DNA of 53,047 nt from Clostridiaceae bacterium (GTDB lineage Bacteria > Bacillota > Clostridia > Peptostreptococcales > Natronincolaceae), in contig JAFIFG010000125.1 of NCBI GenBank assembly GCA_020832135.1, forward strand, positions 1 through 53,047, written 5' to 3'. Below the pieces are notes generated by a model. That model was not told the DNA's origin, made no database searches, and saw only the letters and a program-made list of their open reading frames with translations. Positions 17,369-26,664 of this stretch are shown in pieces. The position numbers and the translations under genes were made by a program. The stretch's first letter is position 1. Each line of letters begins with the position of its first letter.

Positions 17369-18283
17369 ATGGAAGATCAAGCACGATATAAAGAAGCAAA
17401 AAAAGTTTCGATTATCAGTCTTTCTGTCAATATATTTTTAACCATTGTAAAAGCTATCGTAGGGGTTTTATCAGGAAGTACAGCTCTTATTGCTGATGCT
17501 TTACATTCTGCCTCTGATTTATTTGGTACCATTATTCTACTCCAAGGCTTAAAAATTGCCCACAAACCTGCAGATGCTTCCCACCCTTACGGACATCATC
17601 GTGCAGAGACAATTACTTCTAAAATTTTAGCCCTTATACTTATCGTTACTGCTCTAGGTATTGGTTACGAAGCCTATAAGGTGCTACAACAACCCTCAAT
17701 AACTCCTCCTGAAACGATGGCGATTTATGTTGCAATTATTTCTATCATTGCTAAGGAAGCATTATATCGCTATGCAGTAAAAATCGGGAAAAAGATAAAA
17801 AGCTCCGCTCTTATAGCAGATGCATGGCATAATCGTACAGATGCCTTATCTTCAATAGCTGCTTTAATTGGTATTACTGGCGCCATCTATGGTTATGCCA
17901 TTATGGATCCCTTAGCTGGTCTTATTGTAGCAGCTCTTATTCTTAAAACAGGGATTTCTATTTATAGGCAGGCTATTGTAGCATTAATGGATACAGCACC
18001 ATCTCAAAAAGTATTAAAAGAAATCAGAACTGCTGCCTTTGAGGCTAAAGGTGTTAAAGAAGTACAAGATGTTAAGGTAAGACAATACGGCTCTAAGTTT
18101 ATAGTTGATATGAAAATATGTGTAAACCCTAAAATAACGGTTGAAGAGGGTCATGGTGCTGCTGCTAGGGCAAAGGAGAACATTAAAGATATGAATGGTG
18201 ATGTTCAAGATGTACTTATTCATGTAAATCCATGTTTGCATCCAACTGCCAAAACATGTGATGAATGTAGTAAATATAAATAA
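17369..18283 (+). CDS. Cation diffusion facilitator (CDF) metal efflux protein
   Basis: Divalent metal/H+ antiporter of the inner membrane, 304 residues, about six helices followed by a cytoplasmic metal-binding domain. The two transport-site motifs are seen as ALHSASDLFG in helix 2 and AWHNRTDALSS in helix 5. The cytoplasmic domain ends in HVNPCLHPTAKTCDECSKYK, a Cys/His-rich tail that may sense metal. The order of His and Asp in both motifs favours Zn, Fe or Co, but the metal cannot be fixed. RBS AAGGAAGG. Confidence 0.9.
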   Translation: MEDQARYKEAKKVSIISLSVNIFLTIVKAIVGVLSGSTALIADALHSASDLFGTIILLQGLKIAHKPADASHPYGHHRAETITSKILALILIVTALGIGYEAYKVLQQPSITPPETMAIYVAIISIIAKEALYRYAVKIGKKIKSSALIADAWHNRTDALSSIAALIGITGAIYGYAIMDPLAGLIVAALILKTGISIYRQAIVALMDTAPSQKVLKEIRTAAFEAKGVKEVQDVKVRQYGSKFIVDMKICVNPKITVEEGHGAAARAKENIKDMNGDVQDVLIHVNPCLHPTAKTCDECSKYK

Positions 18284-18351
18284 TAAAATTGATTTTCAGT
18301 AGTAGCTATGTTACTATTTCCTTATATTACATGCACAGGAGGGCTTTTTTT

Positions 18352-19257
18352 ATGGACTTTAAACAGTTAGAATCCTTTATAGCTATCGCCAGGTTTAAAA
18401 GTTTTTCCAAGGCGGCTCATTACTTATACATAACCCAGCCCACTATAAGTAGTCATATTATCAATTTAGAGAAGGAGTTAAAAGCAACTCTACTTAATAG
18501 AAGTAACAAGAAAATTTCTTTAACACAAGCTGGTGAAATCCTATATGATTATGCTATTAATATGGTTAATTTAAAAGAAAATGTTAAGTTTAAATTAGGG
18601 GAATTCAAAGGAAGAATCATCGGTAATATTGAACTTGCCTGCAGTACTGTTCCAGAACAATATATTATGCCTAGTATTATGCAGCAATTTAATAGCCTAT
18701 ACCCAGATGTCACCTTCACTATGATGCACTATGATTCTAGTCAAGTGTTAGAGGGAATTTTAAATGGGGAAATAGATTTTGGTGTGGTGGGTACTAAAAT
18801 TAATCATAATCAATTAAAATATATTGAACTTCTTAAAGATGAAATCGTATTGGTAACTCCTTATAGTGAACCTTATATTTCTATGGAGGACTCTCTTGAT
18901 TTGAAAAGTGTAGTAAAAGAAAAATTTATTTTTCGGGAAAAGGGGTCAGGAACACGGACTTTGATAGAATCAGCCTTTAATAACCTTGGTTTAAGTATCG
19001 ATGATTTAAGTGTAGTTGCTTACATAGAAAATACACAAGCTATAAAGCAATGTATTCGAAATGGCTTAGGAGTCTCGTTTTTGTCTAAAAGGACTGTTGA
19101 AGATGAGGTGAATTTCAATCTTTTAAAAACCTTTAAAATAGAGGAACTACTTCTTCATCGTAGTTTTTATCTGGTATATCACAAACATCGTTCTCCCTCT
19201 CCATTGGAAATAGCTTTTCAAAAATATATATGTAGTTATTTTCCCAATAAAAAATAA
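18352..19257 (+). CDS. LysR-family transcriptional regulator
   Basis: 301 residues from ATG 18352, chosen because AGGAGG is 8 bases upstream (an open frame reaches back to 18289). The N-terminal winged HTH reads MDFKQLESFIAIARFKSFSKAAHYLYITQPTIS in two parts: residues 1-19 and the recognition helix around 24-33. A periplasmic-binding-like effector domain follows from about residue 90. It lies 68 bases after the CDF gene on the same strand, so it may be read through, but there is no evidence it controls it. The effector is unknown. Confidence 0.88.
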   Translation: MDFKQLESFIAIARFKSFSKAAHYLYITQPTISSHIINLEKELKATLLNRSNKKISLTQAGEILYDYAINMVNLKENVKFKLGEFKGRIIGNIELACSTVPEQYIMPSIMQQFNSLYPDVTFTMMHYDSSQVLEGILNGEIDFGVVGTKINHNQLKYIELLKDEIVLVTPYSEPYISMEDSLDLKSVVKEKFIFREKGSGTRTLIESAFNNLGLSIDDLSVVAYIENTQAIKQCIRNGLGVSFLSKRTVEDEVNFNLLKTFKIEELLLHRSFYLVYHKHRSPSPLEIAFQKYICSYFPNKK

Positions 19258-19294
19258 ATGCTTCTTGCTGTAAAAGCAGAAACATTTATTTTTT
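19249..19294. terminator. Bidirectional terminator between lysR-type gene and degV-type gene
   Basis: Stem AAAAAATAAATG facing CATTTATTTTTT, with A and T runs on either side, placed between convergent genes. Confidence 0.8.
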
Positions 19295-19303
19295 ATTTCT
19301 TTA

Positions 19304-20128
19304 TTAAAAAGCTATTAGCAATCCACCTAAACCTGCATGAGTTCCTATAACAGGTCCCATTGTAGTGACCATTACGTCTCTAGGATTAAATTTTTTGATA
19401 ACCTCTTCCTTAAGCTTTAATGCATCATCTAAGCAATCACAATGGGTAATTCCCACAATACGATCTTTGAAGCTGACGTTCTTTTCTTCCATGATATGTA
19501 GTAAATCTCTCATAGCTCTTTTTTTGCCTCTTACAGTTTTAAGCACTCTTACATAACCTTCTTCTACATGTACAATAGGCTTTAAGTTCAATAGATTTGC
19601 CACAACTTCTTTGGTCTTTTTTACTCTTCCGCCCTTTACTGCATTCTCTAAGGTTTCTAGGTATACTACAACCTTTATATCCTCACGATATTCTTTTAAC
19701 TTCTCTACAATAGCACTTTTACTAAGGCCTTCTTTAGCCATCTCTGCAGCCTTCAGCACCTGTAGTCCTACTCCTAAAGATCCATTAAGGGTGTCAAATA
19801 TTTCAATATCTCCTCCTGTCATTTCTTTAGCTACCATAGCTCCATCCTGTGTTCCACTCATGTTAGAAGAAATGTTAATACTAAGGACTTCATTGTATTT
19901 CTTTAGACCTTTTTTAAATGCATCAATAAAGCTTTGTGTAGAGGGCTGAGCAGTTTTAGGAATAGTTGGAGAATCAGCCATTTTTTTATAAAATTCCTCA
20001 TGAGTTAGTTCAATACCATCTACATAGTTGATGCCATTTATTTCTATACTTAGTGGTACAACCAAAATATCATATGCATCAATTGTTTCTTTTGGTAAAT
20101 CACAGGAACTATCGGTTATTATCTGCAT
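19304..20128 (-). CDS. DegV-family fatty-acid-binding protein
   Basis: 274 residues, the family's normal length. The start MQIITDSSCDLP and the SINISSNMSGT and GGRVKKT motifs are those of DegV proteins, whose characterised member FakB presents fatty acids to the kinase FakA. GGAGG lies 10 bases before the ATG. Its position next to degS-degU echoes the naming of degV in Bacillus, but no direct functional link is known. A FakA partner is not in this window. Confidence 0.9.
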   Translation of the reverse strand: MQIITDSSCDLPKETIDAYDILVVPLSIEINGINYVDGIELTHEEFYKKMADSPTIPKTAQPSTQSFIDAFKKGLKKYNEVLSINISSNMSGTQDGAMVAKEMTGGDIEIFDTLNGSLGVGLQVLKAAEMAKEGLSKSAIVEKLKEYREDIKVVVYLETLENAVKGGRVKKTKEVVANLLNLKPIVHVEEGYVRVLKTVRGKKRAMRDLLHIMEEKNVSFKDRIVGITHCDCLDDALKLKEEVIKKFNPRDVMVTTMGPVIGTHAGLGGLLIAF

Positions 20129-20245
20129 TTAAAATTACCTCCATAATTATTATTTGCTTCTATTGTCTATTATTGTCTATTCCTTATTATAATATTGTAA
20201 ATATGTAAACTTCAAGCAAAATCTTAAAAAATTCTTAAGAAAATC

Positions 20246-20893
20246 TTAAATCTTTTTAATATTATGTTTATATGCATATATAGCAGCCTGTGTTCTGTCA
20301 TTAACATTTATTTTTTTAAATATATTAGAGACATGATTCTTAACTGTTTTTTCACTGATATAAAGAGTCTTAGCTATTTCTCTATTATTTAGTCCTTCAG
20401 CAATTAAAGTTAGAACTTCATATTCTCGTCTAGTCAGTTTTGTCTCTTCACTGTCCTCTTTTTCTCCTCTGACATTAAACTCTTTAACTAGATCCGTAGC
20501 TATGCTAGGATGTATGTAAGTATTTCCATTATAGACATCTCTAACTGCTTTTATAAGGCTGTCACTTTCTGCATCCTTTAAAACATAACCACTTGAACCT
20601 AAATTGATAGTTTCAAACAAATATTCTCGATCCTCGTAAAAGGTTAACATGATGATTTTTACAGTATTATCCATACCCTTAAGTCTACGTAGGGTTTCAA
20701 TGCCATTTAATTTAGGCATGTTAATATCTAATAATACAATATCTGGTTGAAGCATAGGTACTTTTACCAACGCCTCTTCTCCATCTCCTGCTTGTCCAAT
20801 TACTTCCAAATCTTCTTCAAGCTCTAATATTTGCTTTAATCCTTGTCTTACTAAAGAATGGTCATCCACCAATAATATTTTGATTTTCTCCAT
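20246..20893 (-). CDS. degU: DegU-like response regulator
   Basis: NarL-type response regulator, 215 residues. Receiver domain 1-120 with the acidic pair at Asp10-Asp11 and phospho-acceptor Asp56 (VLLDINMP). The C-terminal LuxR HTH is LTRREYEVLTLIAEGLNNRE, followed by SEKTVKNHVSNIFKK. It begins 23 bases after its kinase. DegU-type regulators steer post-exponential behaviour such as exoenzymes and motility; targets here are unknown. Confidence 0.9.
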   Translation of the reverse strand: MEKIKILLVDDHSLVRQGLKQILELEEDLEVIGQAGDGEEALVKVPMLQPDIVLLDINMPKLNGIETLRRLKGMDNTVKIIMLTFYEDREYLFETINLGSSGYVLKDAESDSLIKAVRDVYNGNTYIHPSIATDLVKEFNVRGEKEDSEETKLTRREYEVLTLIAEGLNNREIAKTLYISEKTVKNHVSNIFKKINVNDRTQAAIYAYKHNIKKI

Positions 20894-20915
20894 GATATAT
20901 CTCCTCCTAAATTTC

Positions 20916-22076
20916 TTAATCTACCCTAGGTATATTTACAACGATTTTGGTGCCTTGGTTTACTTGACTTTCTATTATTAATCTCCCCTTTAGAAGTTCT
21001 GCTCTTTCTTTTATATTTAATAAACCAAATCCACTGTCTTCAGTAGTTTGGATGTTTAATATATCCATATCAAATCCTATACCATTATCTGCTATAATCA
21101 AAGATAAATCAGTACCTGTCATTTCAACTCTAATTTTTACACTTTTAGCTTCAGCATGTTTTTTAACATTGTTTAATGCCTCCTGTATAATCCGAAAAAT
21201 AGATAAACTTTTTATAGGATCTTCTAAATCTATTTGAGACAAAATGATAAAATCTACTTCAATACCTGTTTCCATTTGAAAGTCCTTAATATATCTTTGT
21301 ACTGTAGGTACTAAACCTATATCATCTATAGAAGTCGGTCGAAGGTTGTAGATAATTTTTCTTATATCTTTAATACTTTCTCGCACACATTTTTTAAGTT
21401 CCTGCAGTTCACGTCTTGATTTTTCAATGTCAACATTAATAAGCTTTTCACAGACCTCTGCCTTTATAACTACATTAGCTAAGGATTGAGCCGGTCCATC
21501 GTGGATATCTCTAGCCACCCTTTTACGCTCTTCCTCCTGTGCTCTAATAATTTTCTTACCTATAATATGTCGTTGTTTTATATCTTCTAAGGTATTGTTA
21601 ATATCTTCAAGATTACCGCCTAAAAACTCCTGCACAACCCCTATCCTAGAAGTTAATCCTTCCGCTTTTTCCAAAGTTCTTTCAGTGTTCTTTAACCTTA
21701 TTTCTACTTCGGTTCGTTTTTTTATAAAATTTTGTTCTTCTTGTCTCTTTAAAATTAATTGTATTTGTAGGTTATTTGCACTTTCATAGGCTTGTCGAAT
21801 ATCTTCTTCGTTATATTTATTAAAATCTCTACTAACATGTAGAAGCTGCATTCTACTTTTTTTCTCCAATACTTCTAATTTATCTACCTCTTTTATTAAT
21901 TCATGGACATGCTCCTTAATAGCTTTAAGCTGGTTTTTTAATTCCTCCATTTCTTTTCTTATATTTTCAGCGATATCGAAAATTTCCGTTTTACTCTCCT
22001 CTATAGCAACAATGATCTTCTTAAATATGTCATTCATCCTAGTAGAATCCACTAAATAATCTTTCATTCTAAACAT
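20916..22076 (-). CDS. degS: DegS-like cytoplasmic sensor histidine kinase
   Basis: 386 residues with no membrane helix. A long coiled coil occupies about 20-180, then the HisKA_3 dimerisation segment RKRVARDIHDGPAQSL with phospho-acceptor His192, and an HATPase_c domain (NVKKHAE, DNGIGFD, GFGLLNIKERA). This is the layout of Bacillus DegS, which senses through its N-terminal coiled coil. AAGGAG is 2-3 bases before the first ATG and 11 before a second ATG at 22067, so the start may be three codons later. Confidence 0.9.
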   Translation of the reverse strand: MFRMKDYLVDSTRMNDIFKKIIVAIEESKTEIFDIAENIRKEMEELKNQLKAIKEHVHELIKEVDKLEVLEKKSRMQLLHVSRDFNKYNEEDIRQAYESANNLQIQLILKRQEEQNFIKKRTEVEIRLKNTERTLEKAEGLTSRIGVVQEFLGGNLEDINNTLEDIKQRHIIGKKIIRAQEEERKRVARDIHDGPAQSLANVVIKAEVCEKLINVDIEKSRRELQELKKCVRESIKDIRKIIYNLRPTSIDDIGLVPTVQRYIKDFQMETGIEVDFIILSQIDLEDPIKSLSIFRIIQEALNNVKKHAEAKSVKIRVEMTGTDLSLIIADNGIGFDMDILNIQTTEDSGFGLLNIKERAELLKGRLIIESQVNQGTKIVVNIPRVD

Positions 22077-22238
22077 TTCTCCTTAAACCAGACTTTTAAC
22101 TATTTCTATTACTATTTCTACATTAATAGACAAATTTCCTTTGTTAAGAGTAGATATTATTTACTGTATTACATGGTAAATTTGTACTATTTTCTATTTA
22201 GAGTAACCCTAATTTACATTTATTGTTATTTCATTCAA

Positions 22239-22285
22239 AAAATAGAAGAAGACCCTTTATTACATCTTTGGCCTTCCTCTATTTT
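22239..22285. terminator. Hairpin terminator upstream of degS, after the secreted-protein gene
   Basis: AAAATAGAAGAAG facing CTTCCTCTATTTT, with small mismatches. It can work for the minus-strand gene at 22319. Confidence 0.65.
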
Positions 22286-22318
22286 AATAGGTTATATTGA
22301 AATATATTTTTATGGTTA

Positions 22319-22795
22319 TTATCTTTTAACTTCATAATTTGTCAATAACCATTTATTATCCATCTTCTTCATTTCTAAATTATATGTTATTTCTTCCATA
22401 TCCTTACCTCCATAGCCTTCTAGTATCCAAAGAATATCAGCAGTAAGGTGAGCTTCTTTATTGTTGGCATAAATCACTTTGCAGTTGCTTATGTCTACCT
22501 TTTCAATCCCCTCATAGGATGTAGGGTTGTCCAACATCTCTTTAAAGGTTTCTATGTCTATGGTCAGTAATGGTTCCCCCACAACCCCCTCTAATGCTAT
22601 CTGGATGCCTTGTAATGAATCGTACCCACCCATTAGAAATCCGTTCCAAACTTCAATTCGTTTTTCAAAGGTTTCCTGTAATTGATATGTTAATTCTTTT
22701 TCTAAAACATTATCATTTTTATAGGATGCAAACGTAATCGTTTCATGTCCTAAAATTAAAAGCATTAGAAAAAATAATACTACTATTTTTTTCAT
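22319..22795 (-). CDS. Secreted hypothetical protein (158 aa)
   Basis: Begins with a clear signal peptide, MKKIVVLFFLMLLILG, with probable cleavage after TFAS (about residue 24). The mature part alternates strands and ends in NLEMKKMDNKWLLTNYEV, a pattern like NTF2-type or DUF4878-type secreted domains, but I do not recognise the family. ATG 22795 is used because AAAGGGG precedes it; the frame runs open to 22882. Confidence 0.7.
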   Translation of the reverse strand: MKKIVVLFFLMLLILGHETITFASYKNDNVLEKELTYQLQETFEKRIEVWNGFLMGGYDSLQGIQIALEGVVGEPLLTIDIETFKEMLDNPTSYEGIEKVDISNCKVIYANNKEAHLTADILWILEGYGGKDMEEITYNLEMKKMDNKWLLTNYEVKR

Positions 22796-22963
22796 AAAAT
22801 TACCCCTTTCTCTATAATCCTCTTCATCATTATAAAGAAAGGGGTGTAAAAAATTTAGTCTTTTTTGGTGGTAAACCATCAAAACTTTTCAACATATAGT
22901 GTCATTTTTTTGTTTGACTATCGAATAACACAATATATTGTAGTCTTGTTCTTTTATTATCCC

Positions 22964-23134
22964 TTAATCTACAACTTCTATAGCATCTAATTGTTTTCTA
23001 AAGGATTTTCTAAAGGTTTCCATATATTCTTTTCTCAGACTTTGTTGTTCCTTTTTTTCTATTTCTGTAAGTTCTCGTTCTTTTGACAAATTTGCTAACT
23101 CATTAATTCTTGTAATTTTTTCTTTTGATAACAT
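22964..23134 (-). CDS. DUF896-family small protein
   Basis: 56 residues, recognisable as the YnzC/DUF896 family by MLSKEKITRINELA, the acidic-basic stretch ELTEIEKKEQQSLRKEYM, and FRKSFRKQLDAIEVVD. These are short helical hairpins; in Bacillus they include a cell-division-linked protein of the SOS response, but most are uncharacterised. AAGGAG lies upstream. Confidence 0.85.
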   Translation of the reverse strand: MLSKEKITRINELANLSKERELTEIEKKEQQSLRKEYMETFRKSFRKQLDAIEVVD

Positions 23135-23212
23135 ATAAAACAACTCCTTAAAGATCCTTCTTGCTATATACTATTTAATAATATATCATATATTTCTCAT
23201 GTAATAAAGGGG

Positions 23213-24052
23213 TTATTCTTTTTTAGCCATTAAAAATTCAAAGGGATTTTCATTGTTTTCTTGTGATTCCTCAGATTTCTTTTCTTCAGGTGTTGGTTTC
23301 TTTTCTTCAGATTCAGATTTCATTTCATCAGTTTGCATACTGCCGCTGACAGCTTTTGCAATTTCCATCATCTTCATCATAGTTTTTCGTTGTTCTGGCT
23401 CTACATAAGGAGCTATCATTTCTACAAGATCCGTTTCATCTAATGTTCCCTTTTCTTCAACGGATTTAAAAATTTTAAGAATAGAAGTTATCTTTCTAAG
23501 ATCTTTGGTTTTTTCCTTTAATTCTCCTTCAAGTAATGGTTCAAATAATTCTACTGCCTTTTCAACACTATCAATAGATATCCCATTCTTTGTTACTTCA
23601 TTAAACTCTTGCATTTTTTTACCAATAGATCTTGTTTTTATATCTAAATCTATAGCTGAGTGAATCATATCTCTTTTATCCTTCTCTAGATGTTGACTTA
23701 AGTCCATCAGCATATTTCTTCTTCTATCCTCTAGACTTAAAGAATTATATTTTACTTCAGCACTATGTAATTGAGGAGGTTCAAAAATTAATTTTAGTCT
23801 ACCTAGAATCTGCAATATGATTTCTGCCCTATGAACTACAAGCTGCTCTTCTGTATCCATATACCCCTTTATTCTATTCAATAGCATTGACTTCTTTCGC
23901 AATTCTACTTCATCCAAATTCTTTAAACTAAGTCTAGAACTTGTCTTTTGTGAATTTGTAACAAAATAAATTAAAAATAACAAACCTATAGTTTTTATAT
24001 GTCCATCATTTATATTGATGCCACTGCTTTTATTACTATTTTCCTTATCCAT
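23213..24052 (-). CDS. Hypothetical helical protein (279 aa)
   Basis: Unrecognised. One possible membrane or hydrophobic segment near the start (TIGLLFLIYFVTN), then an almost fully helical, highly charged body and a low-complexity acidic, Lys/Glu/Pro-rich tail (EEKKPTPEEKKSEESQ). AAGGAGG precedes ATG 24052. The segment MIAPYVEPEQRKTMMKMMEI resembles KLKPFLDEEQKSKLDKILQI of the divergently transcribed gene at 24295. Such helical proteins are common in clostridial genomes next to small partners, but no function is known to me. Confidence 0.65.
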   Translation of the reverse strand: MDKENSNKSSGININDGHIKTIGLLFLIYFVTNSQKTSSRLSLKNLDEVELRKKSMLLNRIKGYMDTEEQLVVHRAEIILQILGRLKLIFEPPQLHSAEVKYNSLSLEDRRRNMLMDLSQHLEKDKRDMIHSAIDLDIKTRSIGKKMQEFNEVTKNGISIDSVEKAVELFEPLLEGELKEKTKDLRKITSILKIFKSVEEKGTLDETDLVEMIAPYVEPEQRKTMMKMMEIAKAVSGSMQTDEMKSESEEKKPTPEEKKSEESQENNENPFEFLMAKKE

Positions 24053-24294
24053 TGTGGACCTCCTTGTTAATATAATTTCTAATACTAAATATATATTCAA
24101 CTGTTATGAAATTATTAAAATTTTAGAAAGGTTTTCACAAAATTAACTTAATAGATTTTGTGGCAAAACCAATAATACCTGCATAAGTTATATAGATAGA
24201 AATATTTCTTATAGTATATATTGTTTTAACTACAGCAGTAGACGTCGTTGCACTAATTTTATAAAAATCATTATAGAATCAGGAGGGAGAATAC

Positions 24295-24579
24295 ATGGAT
24301 AGTAAAAAGTTAAATGAACTTATGGAGGCAGCTCAAAAAGGGGATTATTCTAAGCTTGAAGAGGTAAAAGATATAATTTCTGAAGAAGATTACGAAAAAG
24401 CCCTCAATCTTTTTCAAGAATATGGTGGAAAATCTCAAGAAGAAATCTTTCAAGAGCTAGCTCGTCTTAAGAAGGTAGTTCCTAATCAAGATGATATCAT
24501 TGAGAAATTAAAGCCTTTTTTAGATGAAGAGCAAAAATCGAAGTTAGATAAAATTTTACAAATATTAGATGATTATTAA
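24295..24579 (+). CDS. Small acidic helical protein (94 aa)
   Basis: Unrecognised. Helical throughout and acidic. The last third resembles a segment of the divergent gene at 23213-24052 (PFLDEEQ with regularly spaced hydrophobics). RBS AGGAGGG, own terminator directly after the stop. The shared divergent promoter region and the similar segment suggest a related pair. Confidence 0.65.
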   Translation: MDSKKLNELMEAAQKGDYSKLEEVKDIISEEDYEKALNLFQEYGGKSQEEIFQELARLKKVVPNQDDIIEKLKPFLDEEQKSKLDKILQILDDY

Positions 24580-24621
24580 AAAAAATGGAGTGGGATTAAA
24601 TATCTCCCACTCCATTTTTTT
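24580..24621 (+). terminator. Terminator after the 94-aa protein gene
   Basis: Stem AAAAAATGGAGTGGGA facing TCCCACTCCATTTTTT. Confidence 0.9.
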
Positions 24622-24705
24622 ACTCTATATCTACTTATTTTTCAATTACTTTTATAATTGTATACATCATCTTATCCTCTTGGAGTATAGTAATCTCTAG
24701 CCACA

Positions 24706-24740
24706 TTTAAAACCGAGGTCATCATGGCCTCGGTTTTAAA
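24706..24740. terminator. Terminator of the ykuS-like gene
   Basis: Perfect arms TTTAAAACCGAGG and CCTCGGTTTTAAA just downstream of the minus-strand gene. The symmetric A/T flanks allow use in either direction. Confidence 0.75.
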
Positions 24741-24744
24741 TATG

Positions 24745-24990
24745 TTATTTTATGTTATTTTCAATCTGTTGATATATCTGTTCTGCTGTTTGTCCTCTTG
24801 CATTAATAACACGAGATTTTGTTACAGCATTTTCCATTCCTAAAGTGTTACTGTCTTGACCTGTTACAACAATAGCATCATAGTCATTTAAATTATTGTT
24901 ATTTTGTAAAGCTTCAACAGCATATCCTTTTTGTTGCAGATAGTTTTTTACATCAGATAGAGAATCTTCTATTGCTATTTTTCTTTTCAT
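24745..24990 (-). CDS. YkuS/UPF0180-family protein
   Basis: 81 residues matching the UPF0180 pattern: KIAIEDSLSDVKNYLQQKGY, then YDAIVVTGQDSNTLGM and a closing helix AEQIYQQIENN. The fold is a small receiver-like alpha/beta unit and the function is unknown. AGGAGG lies upstream. Confidence 0.85.
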   Translation of the reverse strand: MKRKIAIEDSLSDVKNYLQQKGYAVEALQNNNNLNDYDAIVVTGQDSNTLGMENAVTKSRVINARGQTAEQIYQQIENNIK

Positions 24991-25225
24991 TTAAATACCT
25001 CCTAATCTTATTGGAACTTTATCCTTCTTATTATTTGAATTTTAACTTTATATTATTCTTTATTAGACTTATTAAAAATAGCTGATACAGATAAATAAAG
25101 TAGTGAGTTTATAAAAAATTTGTCGTTTTTTAAAAATGTGACTTTTGTATAAAGGGTTTTTATAACATTTATAGAATATTTTATATTAGTAAAGCGTTAT
25201 AAACTTTCTTATTAGGAGGACATAT

Positions 25226-26170
25226 ATGCAAAATTTTAAACATGTATCAAAAAACACTAAAAAAAAGCTAACCTTTATGATTATTCCTAATTCCACTGGA
25301 AAAGTCATAGAGTTTACTATCCCCCATTGGATCCTAACTTCATCCCTTAGCCTTATAGCTTTGTTGGTAGTAGGTATGGTGGTGTCCTCCAGCAGCCTTT
25401 ATTATAAATCAAGTCAATTAAATATAGTTCAAGAAACCGTATCTGCTCTTAAGGAAGAAAATCAATATAAAACTGAAGAAATTGCTATCCTTAATCATCG
25501 CTCTATTGAAATTGAAGAGCAATTAGCTAGCTTAAATGAGTTAAGAGATCAGGTTTTAGATAAGGTCGGTTTGGAATCTTCACAGTACTTAAAGGGAATG
25601 GAGCTGAAGGAACCTTTTTTTATTGTTTCTCGATCTAATCAAAGGTCTTCTTCTATAGGGAATTATGAAGATCAAAATGAAGAAGAGGATATGGATTATT
25701 TAAAACTTCTGATTGAGAATCAAAAAGCAACTATGGATCAACTTTTAGAAGATGTGGAACAGCAACTACAACATCTAGAGGCTTTACCTAACTTGACTCC
25801 TGCACCAGGTAGAATTTCCTCTCCCTTTGGCTATAGAATATCTCCCATCAACAATAGACGTGAGTTTCATAGCGGCATGGATATTGCCAATAGCACCAAT
25901 ACTGATATTGTAGCCGCAGGAAGTGGTGTAGTGACCTACTCAGGATACAATGGTGGTTATGGACGAATGGTGGTTATTTCTCATGGGGATGGTTATTCTT
26001 CCGTTTATGCCCACAATACTCGAAACTTAGTGGAGGTAGGCCAACGAGTTAAGGAAGGAGAAGTAATTGCTAAAATGGGAAGCACTGGTAGGAGTACCGG
26101 TCCACATGTTCACTTTGAAGTCAGATTAAATGGGGAACCTATTGATCCTATGGGATTATTAAAAGATTAA
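25226..26170 (+). CDS. M23-family (LytM) peptidoglycan endopeptidase, membrane-anchored
   Basis: 314 residues. A short cytoplasmic N-terminus, one membrane helix (residues about 36-60), an extracellular coiled coil (about 65-115 and 150-185), and a C-terminal LytM domain (about 190-310) with SPFGYRISP, FHSGMDIAN and the HVHFEVR zinc motif. The metal ligands look complete, so it may cut peptide cross-links. It is followed at 35 bases by a bactofilin gene; M23 peptidase plus bactofilin is a widespread pair in cell-shape control. Confidence 0.92.
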   Translation: MQNFKHVSKNTKKKLTFMIIPNSTGKVIEFTIPHWILTSSLSLIALLVVGMVVSSSSLYYKSSQLNIVQETVSALKEENQYKTEEIAILNHRSIEIEEQLASLNELRDQVLDKVGLESSQYLKGMELKEPFFIVSRSNQRSSSIGNYEDQNEEEDMDYLKLLIENQKATMDQLLEDVEQQLQHLEALPNLTPAPGRISSPFGYRISPINNRREFHSGMDIANSTNTDIVAAGSGVVTYSGYNGGYGRMVVISHGDGYSSVYAHNTRNLVEVGQRVKEGEVIAKMGSTGRSTGPHVHFEVRLNGEPIDPMGLLKD

Positions 26171-26205
26171 CTATATAACCAACATATAATAAAGGAGTTG
26201 TTTTT

Positions 26206-26619
26206 ATGTTTAATAAAAAAGAAAAAGTTATGGAGATTACTAGCCAAGATAAGTTTGACACCTTAGTAGGAGAAAATACAAGCTTTGAAGGTTTATTCAA
26301 AGCAGAAGGTGCTGTTAGAATCGATGGTAAAATCAAAGGTGAAGTTGCTGTCAAGGGAGATGTTTTTCTAGGTGAAAATGGTGTGATCACCGGTAATGTC
26401 CATGCTACTAATCTAATTATTTCTGGCAAAATTGAAGGAAATGTGAACTCTAGTGCACTCTTACGCATTACCTCCACCGGTAAAATTTTAGGAGATGTTA
26501 CGGTAAAGTCCTTTATTGTGGATGAGGATGCCTTTTTTGAAGGGAAATGTATTATGACACATCAAAACTCTACACAGCAGGAATTAGATGATACAAGCAA
26601 AAAGGCAAGGCAGTCCTAA
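26206..26619 (+). CDS. Bactofilin (polymer-forming cytoskeletal protein)
   Basis: 137 residues; the right-handed beta-helix is visible as the repeated pattern SFEGLFKAEGAVRIDGKIKG, followed by VKGDVFLGENGVITGNVHA and LIISGKIEGN. Bactofilins self-polymerise without nucleotide and position cell-wall enzymes. The operon with the M23 peptidase supports such a role. RBS AAAGGAG. The stop lies inside a hairpin (GCAAGGC facing GCCTTGC). Confidence 0.93.
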   Translation: MFNKKEKVMEITSQDKFDTLVGENTSFEGLFKAEGAVRIDGKIKGEVAVKGDVFLGENGVITGNVHATNLIISGKIEGNVNSSALLRITSTGKILGDVTVKSFIVDEDAFFEGKCIMTHQNSTQQELDDTSKKARQS

Positions 26620-26664
26620 AGTACTAGGCTGGCCTTGCTTCAAGTATAGCTTAACATTCAACTT

